In this document: one piece after another, positions 11,931-22,642 of the stretch
Numbering within the stretch: position 1 is the first letter of the stretch
Layout: every line of letters begins with the position of its first letter
NCBI RefSeq assembly: GCF_019393635.1
Contig: NC_057863.1
Coordinates: 624,707,291-624,771,290 of the forward strand
Direction of reading: 5' to 3'
Length of the DNA: 64,000 nucleotides
Source: Dromiciops gliroides
Lineage: Eukaryota > Chordata > Mammalia > Microbiotheria > Microbiotheriidae
The notes under the pieces: model-generated
What the model was told of the DNA's origin: nothing
Seen by the model: only the letters and a program-made list of their open reading frames with translations
Databases searched by the model: none
Program-made: the position numbers and the translations under genes

Positions 11931-12522
11931 TGTATGAACCAGGTTTGCCACCCCCTTCTGAGAAAGATATTGTGAGAACCAGGCCAATGCCCCCCTGAAA
12001 AGAAAAGATGTGACTAAGCATTTGGAAGCTGCCTGTAGTCCAGAAGTTACCACCTGTAAGTCATGTCAATCAATGGACCAGCCAATTAGCTTGGAGCTGT
12101 GTGGGGACTACTCCTCTTCTGGTCCTGCAGGGAACTTCCACTGGAAGCCGCTGAGGATTGCTCTCTTTTCATTCTGGAACCTGTGTGTGGCAGCAGACAG
12201 ATCTTCACACACCTTCTCTCTCTTCATTAACTTCTTTTTTTTTTTTTTTTGTGGGGCAATGGGGGTTAAGTGACTTGCCCAGGGTCACACAGCTAGTAAG
12301 TGTTAAGTGACTGAGGTCGGATTTGAACTCAGGTCCTCCTGAATCCAGGGCTGGTGCTTTATCCACTGCGCCACCTAGCTGTCCCCTTCACTAACTTCTA
12401 ATACACTTTAATAAATACTTAAAAGCCTAAATTGTTGCCGAATTTATCAGTAAATCTTAGTTAGTTTCCCAAAAAAACTGGGGGGGGCAGGTAAGGACAC
12501 ACATTATATTTTAAACATCACA
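11931..12522 (+). mobile_element. ERV copy B, 3' LTR
   Basis: Starts TGTATGAACC after the polypurine tract and ends AAACATCACA. Poly(A) signal AATAAA at about 12409. Its end matches copy A and the end of the 22643 LTR. Split by a SINE at 12236-12385. Confidence 0.75.
12236..12385 (-). mobile_element. tRNA-SINE in ERV B LTR
   Basis: Antisense; flanks CTTCATTAACTTCT / CTTCACTAACTTCT. Confidence 0.95.
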
Positions 12523-13355
12523 ACAGGCTAAGCATAACATATAATTCTACAAAGGGCAATCCTCTATAGGCAATGCAATAAAGAGGGCAATCCCCTACCA
12601 AGGCAGAAAATTACAGAAAATTTTCTTCTGGAAAAATAGGTGGGTGCCTTCTGGCTCAGATGGTTCTGGATGAGTTGAGGGATGAAAAGGCAGGAGATGC
12701 TGAAACATGAGGATTAGTAGGAAGATGAGTTCATCGCCAAGATCAGGTTCCTTAGAAAAGCAGAAGAAATTGATTTGGTCCCTTGGGTGATTTAATTAAA
12801 GTATTAACAGTAATCTCAGTTGAGACAATAGTAAAATTAATTTTAGTAAAATAATAAAATTTAGTTTAAATTCTCAAGAGAGAAAAATAAGTAAACATTG
12901 TTATGCTCAAAGGTGCAATAGAAAATGAGATAATATTAACATTATATGTAGATGTTTCAAATGGTACATTGTTATAGTCATTGATAGAAAGGTTAACTGA
13001 AAAAAAAAATAAACAACCCTAGATATTGAAACAGAGTGAAGGACAGCTCAGTAATGCAAGCACCCCTTTTATTATTCATTCCTCTTAGCAAAACCTGAAG
13101 ACAGACATATATGGGAGCCATTCTCAGAGAGAGTGGAGCCCACATTGACAAGAGGAAGGCAGGTATTTAAGCAGTAACAGCACAGTCCTTGGACAGTTCA
13201 AGTTCATGGCTTGTCAGTCAGATCCAGTGACTGATTCATCCCCTGCTTCTGTTGCATTGATCCATACCTGTTCCTTCTGTACCCCAGATACCTGTTTCAC
13301 TTTGCCCTTCTTCTAAGGGGCCTTTACTCCTTCTTTACACTTGTCTTTGTTTCTT
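12523..13355. other. Intergenic, unrecognised; possible antisense LTR end
   Basis: AT-rich. CCCTTTTATTATT near 13065 reads as a poly(A) signal on the minus strand and suggests an LTR, but no termini were found. No gene seen. Confidence 0.35.
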
Positions 13356-13510
13356 TCTTTGCTTCTTTTTTTTTTTTTAGGCAATTGGGGTTAAGTGACT
13401 TGCCCAGGGTCACATAGCTAGTAAGTGTTAAGTGTGTGAGGCCGGATTTGAACTCAGGAACTCCTGAATTCAGGGCCGGTGCTTTATCCACTGCGCCACC
13501 TAGCTGCCCC
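13356..13510 (-). mobile_element. tRNA-SINE
   Basis: Antisense, flanks TGTCTTTGTTTCTT on both sides. Sits at the same place in a host repeat as the SINE at 5281-5424 but belongs to the other tail subfamily. Confidence 0.93.
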
Positions 13511-13714
13511 TGTCTTTGTTTCTTGATGGGAACATTGTCTAATGTCTAACAAGTCCAAGTTTACTATCTTATGAGGGCACTCTCTTTGCTGAGAGCCAAG
13601 AAACAGGCCACAAACCTCATCCTCTAAGAGACAACAGAAGCTGCTCTGACTCCAGGGCATGGTGATACTCCCCAGGGGACAGCAGCTAGTTGACAGGTGT
13701 CAGGTGTTATAGAC

Positions 13715-13889
13715 CAAAGCTTCTTAAACTGTGGGTAGCAACCCCATATGGGGTCATGTAACTGAATGTGGAGGTCGTGAAGAATTTGGCAATAGTAAAA
13801 GGTTATGCAGACCTATTTTATATGCCCAGGGTCACATAAAATTTCTTGGGAAAAAGGGGTCATAAGTGGAAAAAGTTTAAGAAACCCTG
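13715..13889. mobile_element. hAT-like miniature element, copy 1
   Basis: Ends CAAAGCTTCTTAAACT and AGTTTAAGAAACCCTG form imperfect terminal inverted repeats. Flanked by 8-bp duplication TTATAGAC / CTATAGAC. 175 bp, no coding capacity. Related copies at 50629 and 57022. Confidence 0.8.
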
Positions 13890-14300
13890 CTATAGACAGT
13901 GGGCTGAAGGGATGGGCTGAGGTACTAGACCAGCACTTCAGATCCCATAACCTTCTGCTCCTGGGCAAAGAGGAAGAAAGCTTATGATACTCTGGAAGGC
14001 TTAGAGCTGGTGCTGAGATGAGAGGTCTTTTACACTCTCACCAGATGTTCAGACAGCAGAGGCAGAGGTTCTAGAATAGAGTCATTTGTTAGGGCAGTTC
14101 ACAGTTTAACAATCTCACCAAAGGATGGAATATACCATCCACAGGAACTTGTAGCTCCAAGTAGGATGTGCAGTTGTTTCTTTGCCTTCATTCAGGCTGT
14201 ATTGGGTTCCCTTCCAGGTGAATACAAAGAGGTACTGGACAGATTCACTGACTGGAAAGCTGAAAAAGGATGAGAGTAAATCATTAAGAGTAAAGCAGGG

Positions 14301-14457
14301 GGGGCACCTAGGTGGTGCAGTGGATAGAGGACCGGCCTTGGAGTCAGGAGTCCCTGAGTTCAAATCCAGCCTCAGACACTTAACACTTACTAGCTGTGTG
14401 ACCCTGGGCAAGTCACTTAATCCCAGTTGCCTCACTAAAAAAAAAAAAAAAAAAAAA
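14301..14457 (+). mobile_element. tRNA-SINE, first of a pair
   Basis: Ends in A19. Flanked by AGAGTAAAGCAGGG on both sides. Belongs to the AATTGCCTCACT-tail subfamily. Confidence 0.95.
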
Positions 14458-14474
14458 AGAGTAAAGCAGGGACA

Positions 14475-14636
14475 GGGGCAGCTAGGTGGTACAGTGTATA
14501 AAGCACCAGTCCTAGATTCAGGAGGACCTGAGTTCAAATCTAGCCTCAGAAACTTAACACACACTTACTAGCTGTGTGACCCTGGGCAAGTCACTTAATC
14601 CCAATTGCCTCACTAAAAAAACAAACAAACAAAAAA
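14475..14636 (+). mobile_element. tRNA-SINE, second of a pair
   Basis: Starts directly after the right duplication of the previous SINE. Tail (AAAC)n. Confidence 0.95.
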
Positions 14637-14889
14637 GAATGAATAGTACAGAGATTTTACATAGAGAGCAATAGGGAGGTTGTAATCAGAGACTGACCTA
14701 GATGTTTTTATCAAACATAGATGGTTCAAACTAACAGTTGTTAATTTAACTTGGGGGAGCTTTTACATAAAAAAACCTAATAAAACTAATAAAAGCATTT
14801 TAAAACAACAAGGCTTTTGAAAATATCCCAATTATACTTTCAGAAGTGATGGTAATAATCATTAATAGAAATAATTTTTCAGAAAAATC

Positions 14890-15040
14890 ATTTGTCATGT
14901 CTGATTCTTTGTGACCCCACTTGGGATTTCTTGGTAAAGATACTGGAGTGGTTTGCCATTTCCTTCTCCAGCTCACTTTACAGATGAGGAAACTGAGGCA
15001 AACAGGATTAAGTGACTTGCCCCAAATCACACAGCTATCC
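14890..15040 (-). mobile_element. CORE-SINE-like element
   Basis: Contains TTTGTGACCCCACTTGGGAT, CTGGAGTGGTTTGCCATTTC and GATGAGGAAACTGAGGCA, blocks shared with 17500, 25118, 49530 and 57640. Confidence 0.8.
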
Positions 15041-15045
15041 AAAGT

Positions 15046-15880
15046 CATTATCTTTCCCCCTAAAATCTCCCCTCTTCCCAATGTCCCTATTACTGTTCAG
15101 GTCACCCCCCCCCCATTCTCCCAGTCACCCAGGTTCATAACCTAGGTATCATTCTCTACTCCTCACTCTCACTTACCATATCTGATGAGTTGCCAAACAC
15201 TATCTACCCCACCTCCACATCTCTCCAATATGCCCCCTTCTCTCCACTGACACTGCCACCACCCTGGTGCAGGCTCCCATTCCTTACACCTGGGCTATGC
15301 AAAGAGCCTGCCTATGGGTCTCCCTACCTCAAGTCTCTCTCTACTTAATTGTGTGGTGGTCTCTACTTAAAAGTGGTGGTCTGACCGTGTCATTTCCCTA
15401 CCCAATAAACTCCAGTATCTCCTGGTTGCCCCCAGAATCAAATATAAAATTGTCTGTTGACTTTTATAGCCATTCCCAATCTGCTCCCTTTCCTGCCTTT
15501 CCCACTCATTTCTCTGGTGTCCTTACTATTCCTCTCACAAGATACCCATCTCTTGACTCCATGCCTTTTCACAGACTGTGCCCCATGCCTGGAACACCCT
15601 CCCTCCTTATCTCTGCTTCCCGGCTTTTGTCAAGCAAAGCTGAACTCACGTCTTCTCCAAGAAGCCTTACCCCGTTCCCCTTATTGCTATGCCTTTCTTC
15701 TATCATCTCTAATACATCCTGTCCCTAGCTTGATATTTAGTTGTTTGTATGTTGTCTCTCCAACCGGACTGTGAGCACCTTGAGGGCAGGGACTGGTTTT
15801 TGCCTTTCTTGGGGTCCTCAGGATCTATGGGCCCAGGATCTGGCCCATAGTAAACACTCAATAAAAGCTCCCTGTTGATA
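15046..15880 (+). mobile_element. L2-like LINE 3' part
   Basis: About 800 bp of pyrimidine-rich L2 3' sequence ending GTGAGCACCTTGAGGGCAGG, CCCATAGTAAACACTCAATA. The 153-aa frame at 15267 is a decayed repeat shadow, not a gene. Confidence 0.75.
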
Positions 15881-16424
15881 ATCAGGACAAAGGCTGATTG
15901 TGTCAAATGGATTTTCCCCCTTTTTCCTATGTTGTAGGGGATGCTTCACTGGTTAGCAAGTGAAAAGGGGATCTATCTGGAAATGAAGGTGATATAAAAG
16001 CTGAAAGAAGATATATGCTTAAAAAAAGGATCACAATTATCCAACGTCTTGTGAATTAGGTCAAAAGGTCTGAAAAGTAAGGGGTTGGGGGAAAATTGTC
16101 AGTGAATGAGTGAATGAATGAAGCTTTACCAAAGCACTACGAATAGAAAAGTGGAAACAGTCCCTGGTCTCCAGGATTTCACATTATAATTGGGTAGACA
16201 ACATTTATAGGAGGATTTGTCTACAGATCAGATAGAAAAGTCCCCCATGGTCCCTAGGGTATAGTGGTTAAGGAGACAAGGATGCATCATTTCAAAGACA
16301 CTCCCCTTCCAAAGGAAACCTGATTGTCACCAGTCAGGATAAACTGGTGGTTGGAGAGTAGGAATGATTTTATAGAGTAGGAACCTTTGAGGCAAGAACT
16401 GTTTCATCTTAGACTTTTGTGATC
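15881..16424. other. Intergenic, nothing recognised
   Basis: No gene-like frame, RNA or clear repeat seen. Confidence 0.4.
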
Positions 16425-16524
16425 AATCAACAAGCATTTATTAAGTACCTACTTTGTGGCAGGCATTAGAGAAAGAAATAAAAAGTATGGAATGATCCCT
16501 ACTCTTAAGGAGGGAGACAACCAG

Positions 16525-16690
16525 GAGATATGTGTGTATGTATATACATAGGCACATGTATACATACACATACATATATGCACGCATGTGTGTATTTATA
16601 CACACATGTGTATGTATACATGCACTTATATGTATACATAGATACATATATGCACAGACACATGCATTTATGTGTATATATACAACATGA
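16525..16690. repeat. Alternating purine-pyrimidine tract
   Basis: About 165 bp of mixed TATG/CACATA steps with local palindromes. Frames on both strands are artefacts. Confidence 0.9.
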
Positions 16691-16899
16691 ATATAAAAAG
16701 AATGCTTATGAGCACACACAAAGTAGTTAAAGACAAGGTAGCTTGGGAAAGAGGTTACTAGCAGTTAGAAGGATCAGGAAAGGAACCTTTCATATGCATG
16801 ATGATGCCTGACTGGGTTCTGAAGGAAGGGAAGGATTCTGGGAAGGTGGGAGTGAGGAGAGAGTACATTCCAGGCATGGGGATAACTAGGACAGAGTCT

Positions 16900-17059
16900 T
16901 TTTTTTTTCTTTTTTTTTTTTTTTGGTAAGGCAATTGGGGTTAAGTGACTTGCCCAGGGTCACACAACTAGTAAGTGTTAAGTGTCTGAGGCCGGATTTG
17001 AACTCAGATACTCCTAAAACTAGGGCTGGTGCTTTATCCACTGCGCCACCTAGCTGCCC
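16900..17059 (-). mobile_element. tRNA-SINE
   Basis: Antisense; flanks AACTAGGACAGAGTCTT / AACTAGGGCATAGTCTT. Confidence 0.95.
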
Positions 17060-17227
17060 TAACTAGGGCATAGTCTTGCAGACTAGCAATGAAACTCAAT
17101 GTGAGGAACAATGAGAAGGTCAGTTTGGCTAGATCCAGAGTGTGGGATGAGTAATGAATAATGACTAATTAGGCTGGAAAGTGAGGCTGGGGGCAGGTTG
17201 TGAAGGACTTCAAAAGTTAAGGAGAAG

Positions 17228-17370
17228 AGGACAGCTAGGTGGTGCAGTGAATAAAGCACCAGCCCTGGATTCCGGAGGACCTGAGTTCAAATCCAGTCCC
17301 AGAAACTTGACACTAGCTGTGTGACCCTGGGCAAGTCACTTAACCCCCATTGCCCTGCAAAACAAAAAAA
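17228..17370 (+). mobile_element. tRNA-SINE
   Basis: Sense; tail CATTGCCCTGC then A-rich (second tail subfamily); flanks AGTTAAGGAGAAG / AGTCAAGGAGAGAAG. Confidence 0.93.
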
Positions 17371-17499
17371 AGTCAAGGAGAGAAGGCTTTAGTTTGTCAA
17401 AGAGGCAATAGGAAGCCCCTGGAATTTATTGAGAAGGGGATTAGCATGGTCAGATCTGAGCTCAAGTTAAATCACTTAAGTAGCTATATGAGCAGCTAT

Positions 17500-17755
17500 G
17501 TAGCAAAGTGGATAGGGCACCAGGCCTGGAGTCAGGAAGATCTAGGTTCAAATCTAGCCTTATACATTACCTACTCTCTTAGACACTTACACTTACTCTC
17601 TGTTTGAGGGACCCTGGTCTAGTCACTCTACTTTGTCTCCATTTCCTCATCTGTAAAATGAGCTGGAGAAGAAAAAAGCAAACCACCCCAGTATCTCTGC
17701 CAAGAAAACCCCAAATGTGCTCAACAAGAGTTGGAAACTACTGAGCAACAAAAAG
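17500..17755 (+). mobile_element. CORE-SINE-like element
   Basis: tRNA-like head, then TCCATTTCCTCATCTGTAAA ATGAGCTGGAGAAG and a GCCAAGAAAACCCC tail. Confidence 0.8.
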
Positions 17756-17886
17756 CAGTATGTAGGTTGGTCTGAAGAGGGGAAAGACTTAAAGAAGGGA
17801 AACCATTTGGGAGATAGTTATAATAATCTATGCAAGAATTAATGAGAGCCCGAGGTGGTGGCTATGTGGGTGAAGAGAAGGAGGCT

Positions 17887-18035
17887 GGGGCAGCTAGGTG
17901 GCTCAGTAGATAGAGCACTGGCCCTGGAGTCAGGAGGACCTGAGTTCAAATCCGGACAAAGACGCTTAACACTTACTAGCTGTGTGACCCTGGGCAAGTC
18001 ACTTAACCCCAATTGCCTCACAAAAAAAAAGAGAG

Positions 18036-18107
<72 letters not shown>
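17887..18107 (+). mobile_element. tRNA-SINE with expanded (GA)n tail
   Basis: SINE body to about 18030, then (GA)n of about 77 bp. The duplication AGAGAAGGAGGC lies before the SINE and after the GA run, so the microsatellite is the SINE's own tail. Confidence 0.9.
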
Positions 18108-18110
<3 letters not shown>

Positions 18111-18118
18111 AGGCCTAT

Positions 18119-18296
18119 GGGGGCAGCTAGGTGGATCAGTGGATAAAGCACCTGACCTGAATTCAGGAAAATTTGAGTTCTAATCTGGCCTCAGACACTT
18201 GACACTTACTAGCTGTGTGACCCTAGGCAAGTCACCTAACCCTCATTGCCCTGCAGAGAGAGAGACAGAGAGACAGAGAGAGACAGAGACAGAGGA

Positions 18297-18374
<78 letters not shown>
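18119..18374 (+). mobile_element. tRNA-SINE with expanded (GA)n tail
   Basis: Second SINE 12 bp on, tail of (GA)n/(GACA)n of about 118 bp, flanks AGGCCTATGG / AGGCCTAAATGG. Confidence 0.9.
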
Positions 18375-19029
18375 GGAGAGAGAGGCAGGCCTAAATGGCA
18401 AGATCTGGTGACTGATTAGATGTAGAGGAGGGGGAGAGAGAGAGCGAATGGATAGAAGAACTGGGCAGGGTCTGCCCTGCACCTAGGTGGGGCAGGTTTC
18501 AGAGGTTTGAAAGGAAGGATGGGAAGTATCCCTAATAGATTATAATTCTATGTGGGAAGCCAAGATAGGAATGAAATTTTGATGAGTTTAATGAGATGAA
18601 GGGGTGGGGTGGGGGGAGCATCTCATAAGGAGAACACCACCACCAAGAAGCCCAGGCCTCATCTGAGTCAAGTCAACAAGCATTTATTAGACTCCTACTG
18701 CATGCTAGGCACTTGCTGGGGCAGCAGCTCCTGGAGTCACAGGAATTGGATCCAAATCCTTGGTTGCCACTCACAGGGTATATGACGGCTCTTCCCTTCT
18801 CTAGGCCTCAGTTTCCCACTTTGTACAAAGAGGGGGATTCTTATTCAGGTGCGGGTTAGAGGATCTCAGTCTCTCCTAGTTCTAAAGGCTCAGAGATCAT
18901 TCGCATCAATAGGAAAGCAAACACAGCCTTGGCCTCAATAATAGCCAACACTTGTGCAGGGATTTATGTTTACAAAGATTTACGATTGCAAAGATAATCT
19001 CATCTCAGCCTCACAACAACTGGCAGATG

Positions 19030-19185
19030 GGTGGTGTTAATTATCCCCATTTTATAGATAAGGAAAATGGAGCCAACCTTGCCCAGGGTCACACAGTTTA
19101 GTTAAGTGTCTGAGGCTGGTTTTAAACTCATGTCTTCCTGACTCCAGGCCTGTTCTAACCACTGAGCCACCTGGCCGCTAGACCA
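19030..19185 (-). mobile_element. MIR-like SINE
   Basis: CCCATTTTATAGATAAGGAA ... GCCCAGGGTCACACAG ... ACCACTGAGCCACCTGG, antisense. A fragment of the same type in sense lies at about 18740-18880. Confidence 0.65.
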
Positions 19186-19333
19186 GAATGGTGGTGGTGG
19201 TTGTGGTAACTATGCTTCCCCTTTAGTGCCACAAGAAAATTATCCTGGAGCTCTGAATCCAGGCAGTGCAGCATAGTAGCTGGGAAGCCAAGCTTGGAGT
19301 CCTAAAGAGTTAGCCTCTGGCACCTACTGACTC

Positions 19334-19632
19334 TTTTTTTTTTTTTTGGTGAGGCAATTGGGGTTAAATGACTTGCCCAGGATCACATAGATAGTAAGTG
19401 TTAAGTTCTAATGCCAGATTTGAACTCAGGTCCTCCTGAATCCAAGGCCGGTCTTTTTTTTTTCCGGTGAGGCAATTGGGGTTAAGTGACTTGCCCAGGG
19501 TCACACAGCTAGTAAGTGTCAAATGTCTGAGGCCGGATTTGAACTCAGGTCCTCCTGACTCCAGGGCCGGTGCTCTATCCACTGTGCCACCTAGTTGCCC
19601 CCTAAGGCCAGTCTTCTATCCACTGCTGCTCC
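19334..19632 (-). mobile_element. tRNA-SINE interrupted by another
   Basis: Antisense copy whose head resumes at 19615 after a nested SINE. Confidence 0.9.
19456..19602 (-). mobile_element. Nested tRNA-SINE
   Basis: Inserted in the SINE at 19334-19632; duplication AAGGCCGGTCTT / AAGGCCAGTCTT. Confidence 0.93.
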
Positions 19633-20029
19633 CTGCCTACTGGCTCTTAACCTCTCAGTGCCCCGAGGAACTCCCTAAGACTATCAGCACTGGTAGTCCG
19701 ATCTGCCTTGGTGAAGAGAACTTCAACACTGGAAGTGCCCACAGCCATCACATAATAGGTCCTCCTTCCCTTCCTCTGATCCATCTCCCCTAACACCACC
19801 AGCCTTCCCTAGCCAAAGGTATAGAAGGGGCAGACCCATGATGTTCAAAAGGTACAGGGATGGAGCTGGGGTAGTGTTGGAAACGAGGTATCCGGGTGAA
19901 GGTAGAACGAGCTGCTGGGGAAGGTGGTGGGGTCTTTGAGCAGAGGGTGACCAATTGTTGGGTGTGTTGGAGCTGGAGAACAGATTCCTGTTCTAGTCTG
20001 GGCTGGCCAGGATGGATGCTGGGGGTCCT

Positions 20030-20099
20030 TCCATCTCTCTCTCTCTCTGTGTCTCTGTCTCTGTCTCTGTCTCTGTGTCTCTGTCTCTCTCTGTCTCTG

Positions 20100-20133
<34 letters not shown>

Positions 20134-20321
20134 TGTCTTTCTCTGTCTCTCTCTGTCTCTCTGTCTCTGTCTCTGTCTCTCTGTCTCTCTCTCTGTCTCT
20201 CTGTCTCTCTCTCTGTCTCTGTCTTTCTCTGTCTCTCTCTGTCTCTGTCTCTGTCTCTGTCCTCTGTCTCTGTCTCTCTCTGTCTCTCTCTCTGTCTCTG
20301 TCTCTGTCCTCTGTCTGTCTC

Positions 20322-20354
<33 letters not shown>

Positions 20355-20379
20355 GTCTCTGTCTCTCTCTGTCTGTCTG

Positions 20380-20410
<31 letters not shown>

Positions 20411-20499
20411 GTGTCTCTCTGTCTCTCTCTCTGTCTCTCTGTCTCTCTGTCTCTCTCTGTCTGTCTCTCTCTGTCTCTGTCTCTCTGTCTCTGTCTCTG

Positions 20500-20530
<31 letters not shown>

Positions 20531-20735
20531 GTCTCTCTCTATGTCTCTGTCTCTGTCTCTCTCTGTCTCTGTCTCTCTCTCTCTGTCTCTCTCTCTCTGT
20601 CTCTGTCTCTCTCTGTGTCTCTCTGTCTCTCTCTCTGTCTCTCTCTGTCTCTGTCTCTCTGTCTCTCTCTCTGTCTCTCTCTCTGTCTCTCTGTCTCTCT
20701 CTGCCTCTCTCTGTCTCTCTGTCTCTCTCTCTGTC

Positions 20736-20766
<31 letters not shown>

Positions 20767-20880
20767 GTCTCTCTGTCTCTCTCTCTCTGTCTCTCTCTCT
20801 GTGTCTCTCTGTCTCTCTGTCTGTCTCTCTCTCTGTCTCTCTCTGTCTCTCTGCCTCTCTGTCTCTCTGTCTCTCTCTCG
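20030..20880. repeat. 850-bp (CTCTGT)n-type satellite
   Basis: Almost pure CT with regularly spaced G: TCTCTG, TCTCTCTG and longer variants. About 300-codon open frames on both strands (Ser/Leu/Val and Arg/Glu/Thr repeats) arise only from the repeat and are not genes. Confidence 0.98.
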
Positions 20881-21189
20881 CTTGCTCTCTCATACATCTC
20901 TATGAACATTTAGAAAAGCCCCCGCTCCGATTGTTCACAGGGACTGTTTGTGGCCAGCCTGTGACAGAGCCTTGCCAGCCTGTATTGGCCTGATAGGCCA
21001 CAGTCGGACACACTGTACTTCACCCAGACAGCGATGTCACTGAAGAACGGAGGCCTAGTTCTTAGCCCAGTTATAGGAGAATTGGCCACTAGGCGTCACC
21101 GTCACACCGTGCAGCAATAAGCCTCACGCACCATCTGTAAATCTGAAAGACAACCTAAAGAAGCCCAGAGATGGAAGACACACGCTTAT
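20881..21189. other. Unique intergenic stretch
   Basis: No gene or repeat recognised. Confidence 0.4.
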
Positions 21190-21355
21190 GAAGTCACTTG
21201 ACACTTACTAGCTGTGTGACCCTGGGCAAGTCACTTCACCCTTTTTACCAGTTTCATTGGTGAAACGAGCTGGAGAAAGAAATGGCAAAGAGATCCGGTA
21301 TCTTTGCCAAGAAAATCCCCAATGGGGTCACAAAGAGTGGGGCACAAGGGAACAA
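21190..21355 (+). mobile_element. CORE-SINE-like element, 5'-truncated
   Basis: GACACTTACTAGCTGTGTGA then GTATCTTTGCCAAGAAAATC and GGGGTCACAAAGAGTGGG. Confidence 0.75.
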
Positions 21356-21417
21356 CATGTTGAATTCAAATCCCACCACTCTGGGCCAGAGCCAGGGACT
21401 GTGGTACCAGATTTTTT

Positions 21418-21562
21418 TTGGGGGGGGGGGAGGCAATGAGGGTTAAGTGACTTGCCCAGGGTCACACAGCTAGCAAGTGTCAAGTGTCTGAAGCGGGATT
21501 TGAACTCAGGTCCTCCTGACTCCAGGGCTGGTGCTTTATCCACTGCGCCACCTAGCTGTGCC
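21418..21562 (-). mobile_element. tRNA-SINE
   Basis: Antisense; flanks TGGTACCAGATTTTT on both sides. Confidence 0.95.
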
Positions 21563-21889
21563 CTATGGTACCAGATTTTTGAAGTAGACAGGAGGGCTTC
21601 TTCACCCTGCCCTCCATCTTGGTACAGTGACCAGAAGACCAACTATGGAGTCAAAGGCTATGGGACCAAATTCTTCCAACTTTGAACAAGTCACCTGAAC
21701 TTTCTGGGCCTCAGTGGCCTCATCTGTAAAAAGAGGAGGTTGGGCCTCTGAAGTTCCTTCCAGGTCTGGACCTATGAGCCTATAAATGCTATGTAAGCTA
21801 TTTAGGGAAAGAGGATCCTCTTGGCCAACACCAAATTCCTAAATCACTGGTCGAGGTCTAGAGTTGAGAGGATCTTCAAGGATTATCAG

Positions 21890-22050
21890 TTCTAACTGCT
21901 ACATTTTACCAATGAGGAAACTGAGGCCTAGGAAGGTCAACCTGCTTGTCCAATGTCACACAGACTGGAGACATCATGGGCGGGATTTGAACCCACAGCC
22001 TCTGTGACCCCAGAGCCAGGGCTCTTTCCACAGCTCCATGCTACCTCAAA
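21890..22050 (-). mobile_element. MIR-like SINE
   Basis: ACCAATGAGGAAACTGAGGC ... GGATTTGAACCCACAGCCTC. Confidence 0.65.
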
Positions 22051-22340
22051 GGCCTGGCTGTCTCATTCTACTGCTCAAAATGTGCCATTCTTGACTCTAG
22101 AAAAACAGAAAATGCCTTCATTCAGTATATTAAAGCTCTTCACAGCTTGGCCCCAACCTACCTTACCCAGCCTTACTCCCCTTTCTGAACATCATGGTCC
22201 AGCCAAAACTACCCTATTTGCTTTGCTATTCCTCACTTCATAATCCTATCTCCCACCTCCCTACCTTTGTATAGGCTGTGCCCCATGCCTGAAATAAATT
22301 CCTTACCCCTCCTCCTCTTAGAATTCCTCCTTCCTTCCTT
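22051..22340 (+). mobile_element. L2 fragment
   Basis: TTCACAGCTTGGCCCCAACC ... GGCTGTGCCCCATGCCTGAA, L2 3' type. Confidence 0.65.
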
Positions 22341-22343
22341 TCT

Positions 22344-22480
22344 TTGTGAGGTAATTGGGGTTAGGTGATTTGTCCAGAGTCACACAGCTAGTAACTGTCA
22401 AGTGTCTAAGGCTGGATTTGAACTCAGGTCCTCCTGAATCCAGTGCCTGGGCTTTATCCACTGTGCCACATAGCTGCCCC
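22344..22480 (-). mobile_element. tRNA-SINE
   Basis: Antisense copy, inserted in L2. Confidence 0.93.
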
Positions 22481-22642
22481 CTTTAATAAACTTGCAAATG
22501 CAGTGAAACGTTTGGGACATTTGTGAACCTTAAATAAGCTTTCAAGGGCTATTAAGCTTTTAATGAACTTAAACCTACTGGAAGGTTTTTGGGATGCCCT
22601 GTATGCCTATGTATCATCTGCCCCAGTGGAATATTAGGGTAG

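Larger units (their letters stand above)
16425..17470. mobile_element. Marsupial interspersed repeat, split
   Basis: Starts with the AAGCATTTATTAAGTACCTA block seen also near 34440, 35060, 40030, 43515 and 48975, and continues past an alternating (TG/TA)n tract and two SINEs to about 17470. Confidence 0.55.

Noticed and set aside
14115-14571. 149- and 129-codon frames with [15 protein letters not shown]-like motifs
   Set aside because: This peptide recurs in about 20 places and is the translation of the tRNA-SINE.
15267-15774. 153-codon + frame
   Set aside because: Lies wholly in an L2-like repeat and has no known domain.
17887-18030. tRNA gene
   Set aside because: A/B-box-like motifs belong to the SINE head, present in tens of copies; no cloverleaf was supported.
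19790-20993. Long open frames of 297-367 codons on both strands
   Set aside because: They consist of Ser/Leu/Cys/Val or Arg/Glu/Thr/Asp strings produced by the (CTCTGT)n repeat; no domain, splice or codon signal.
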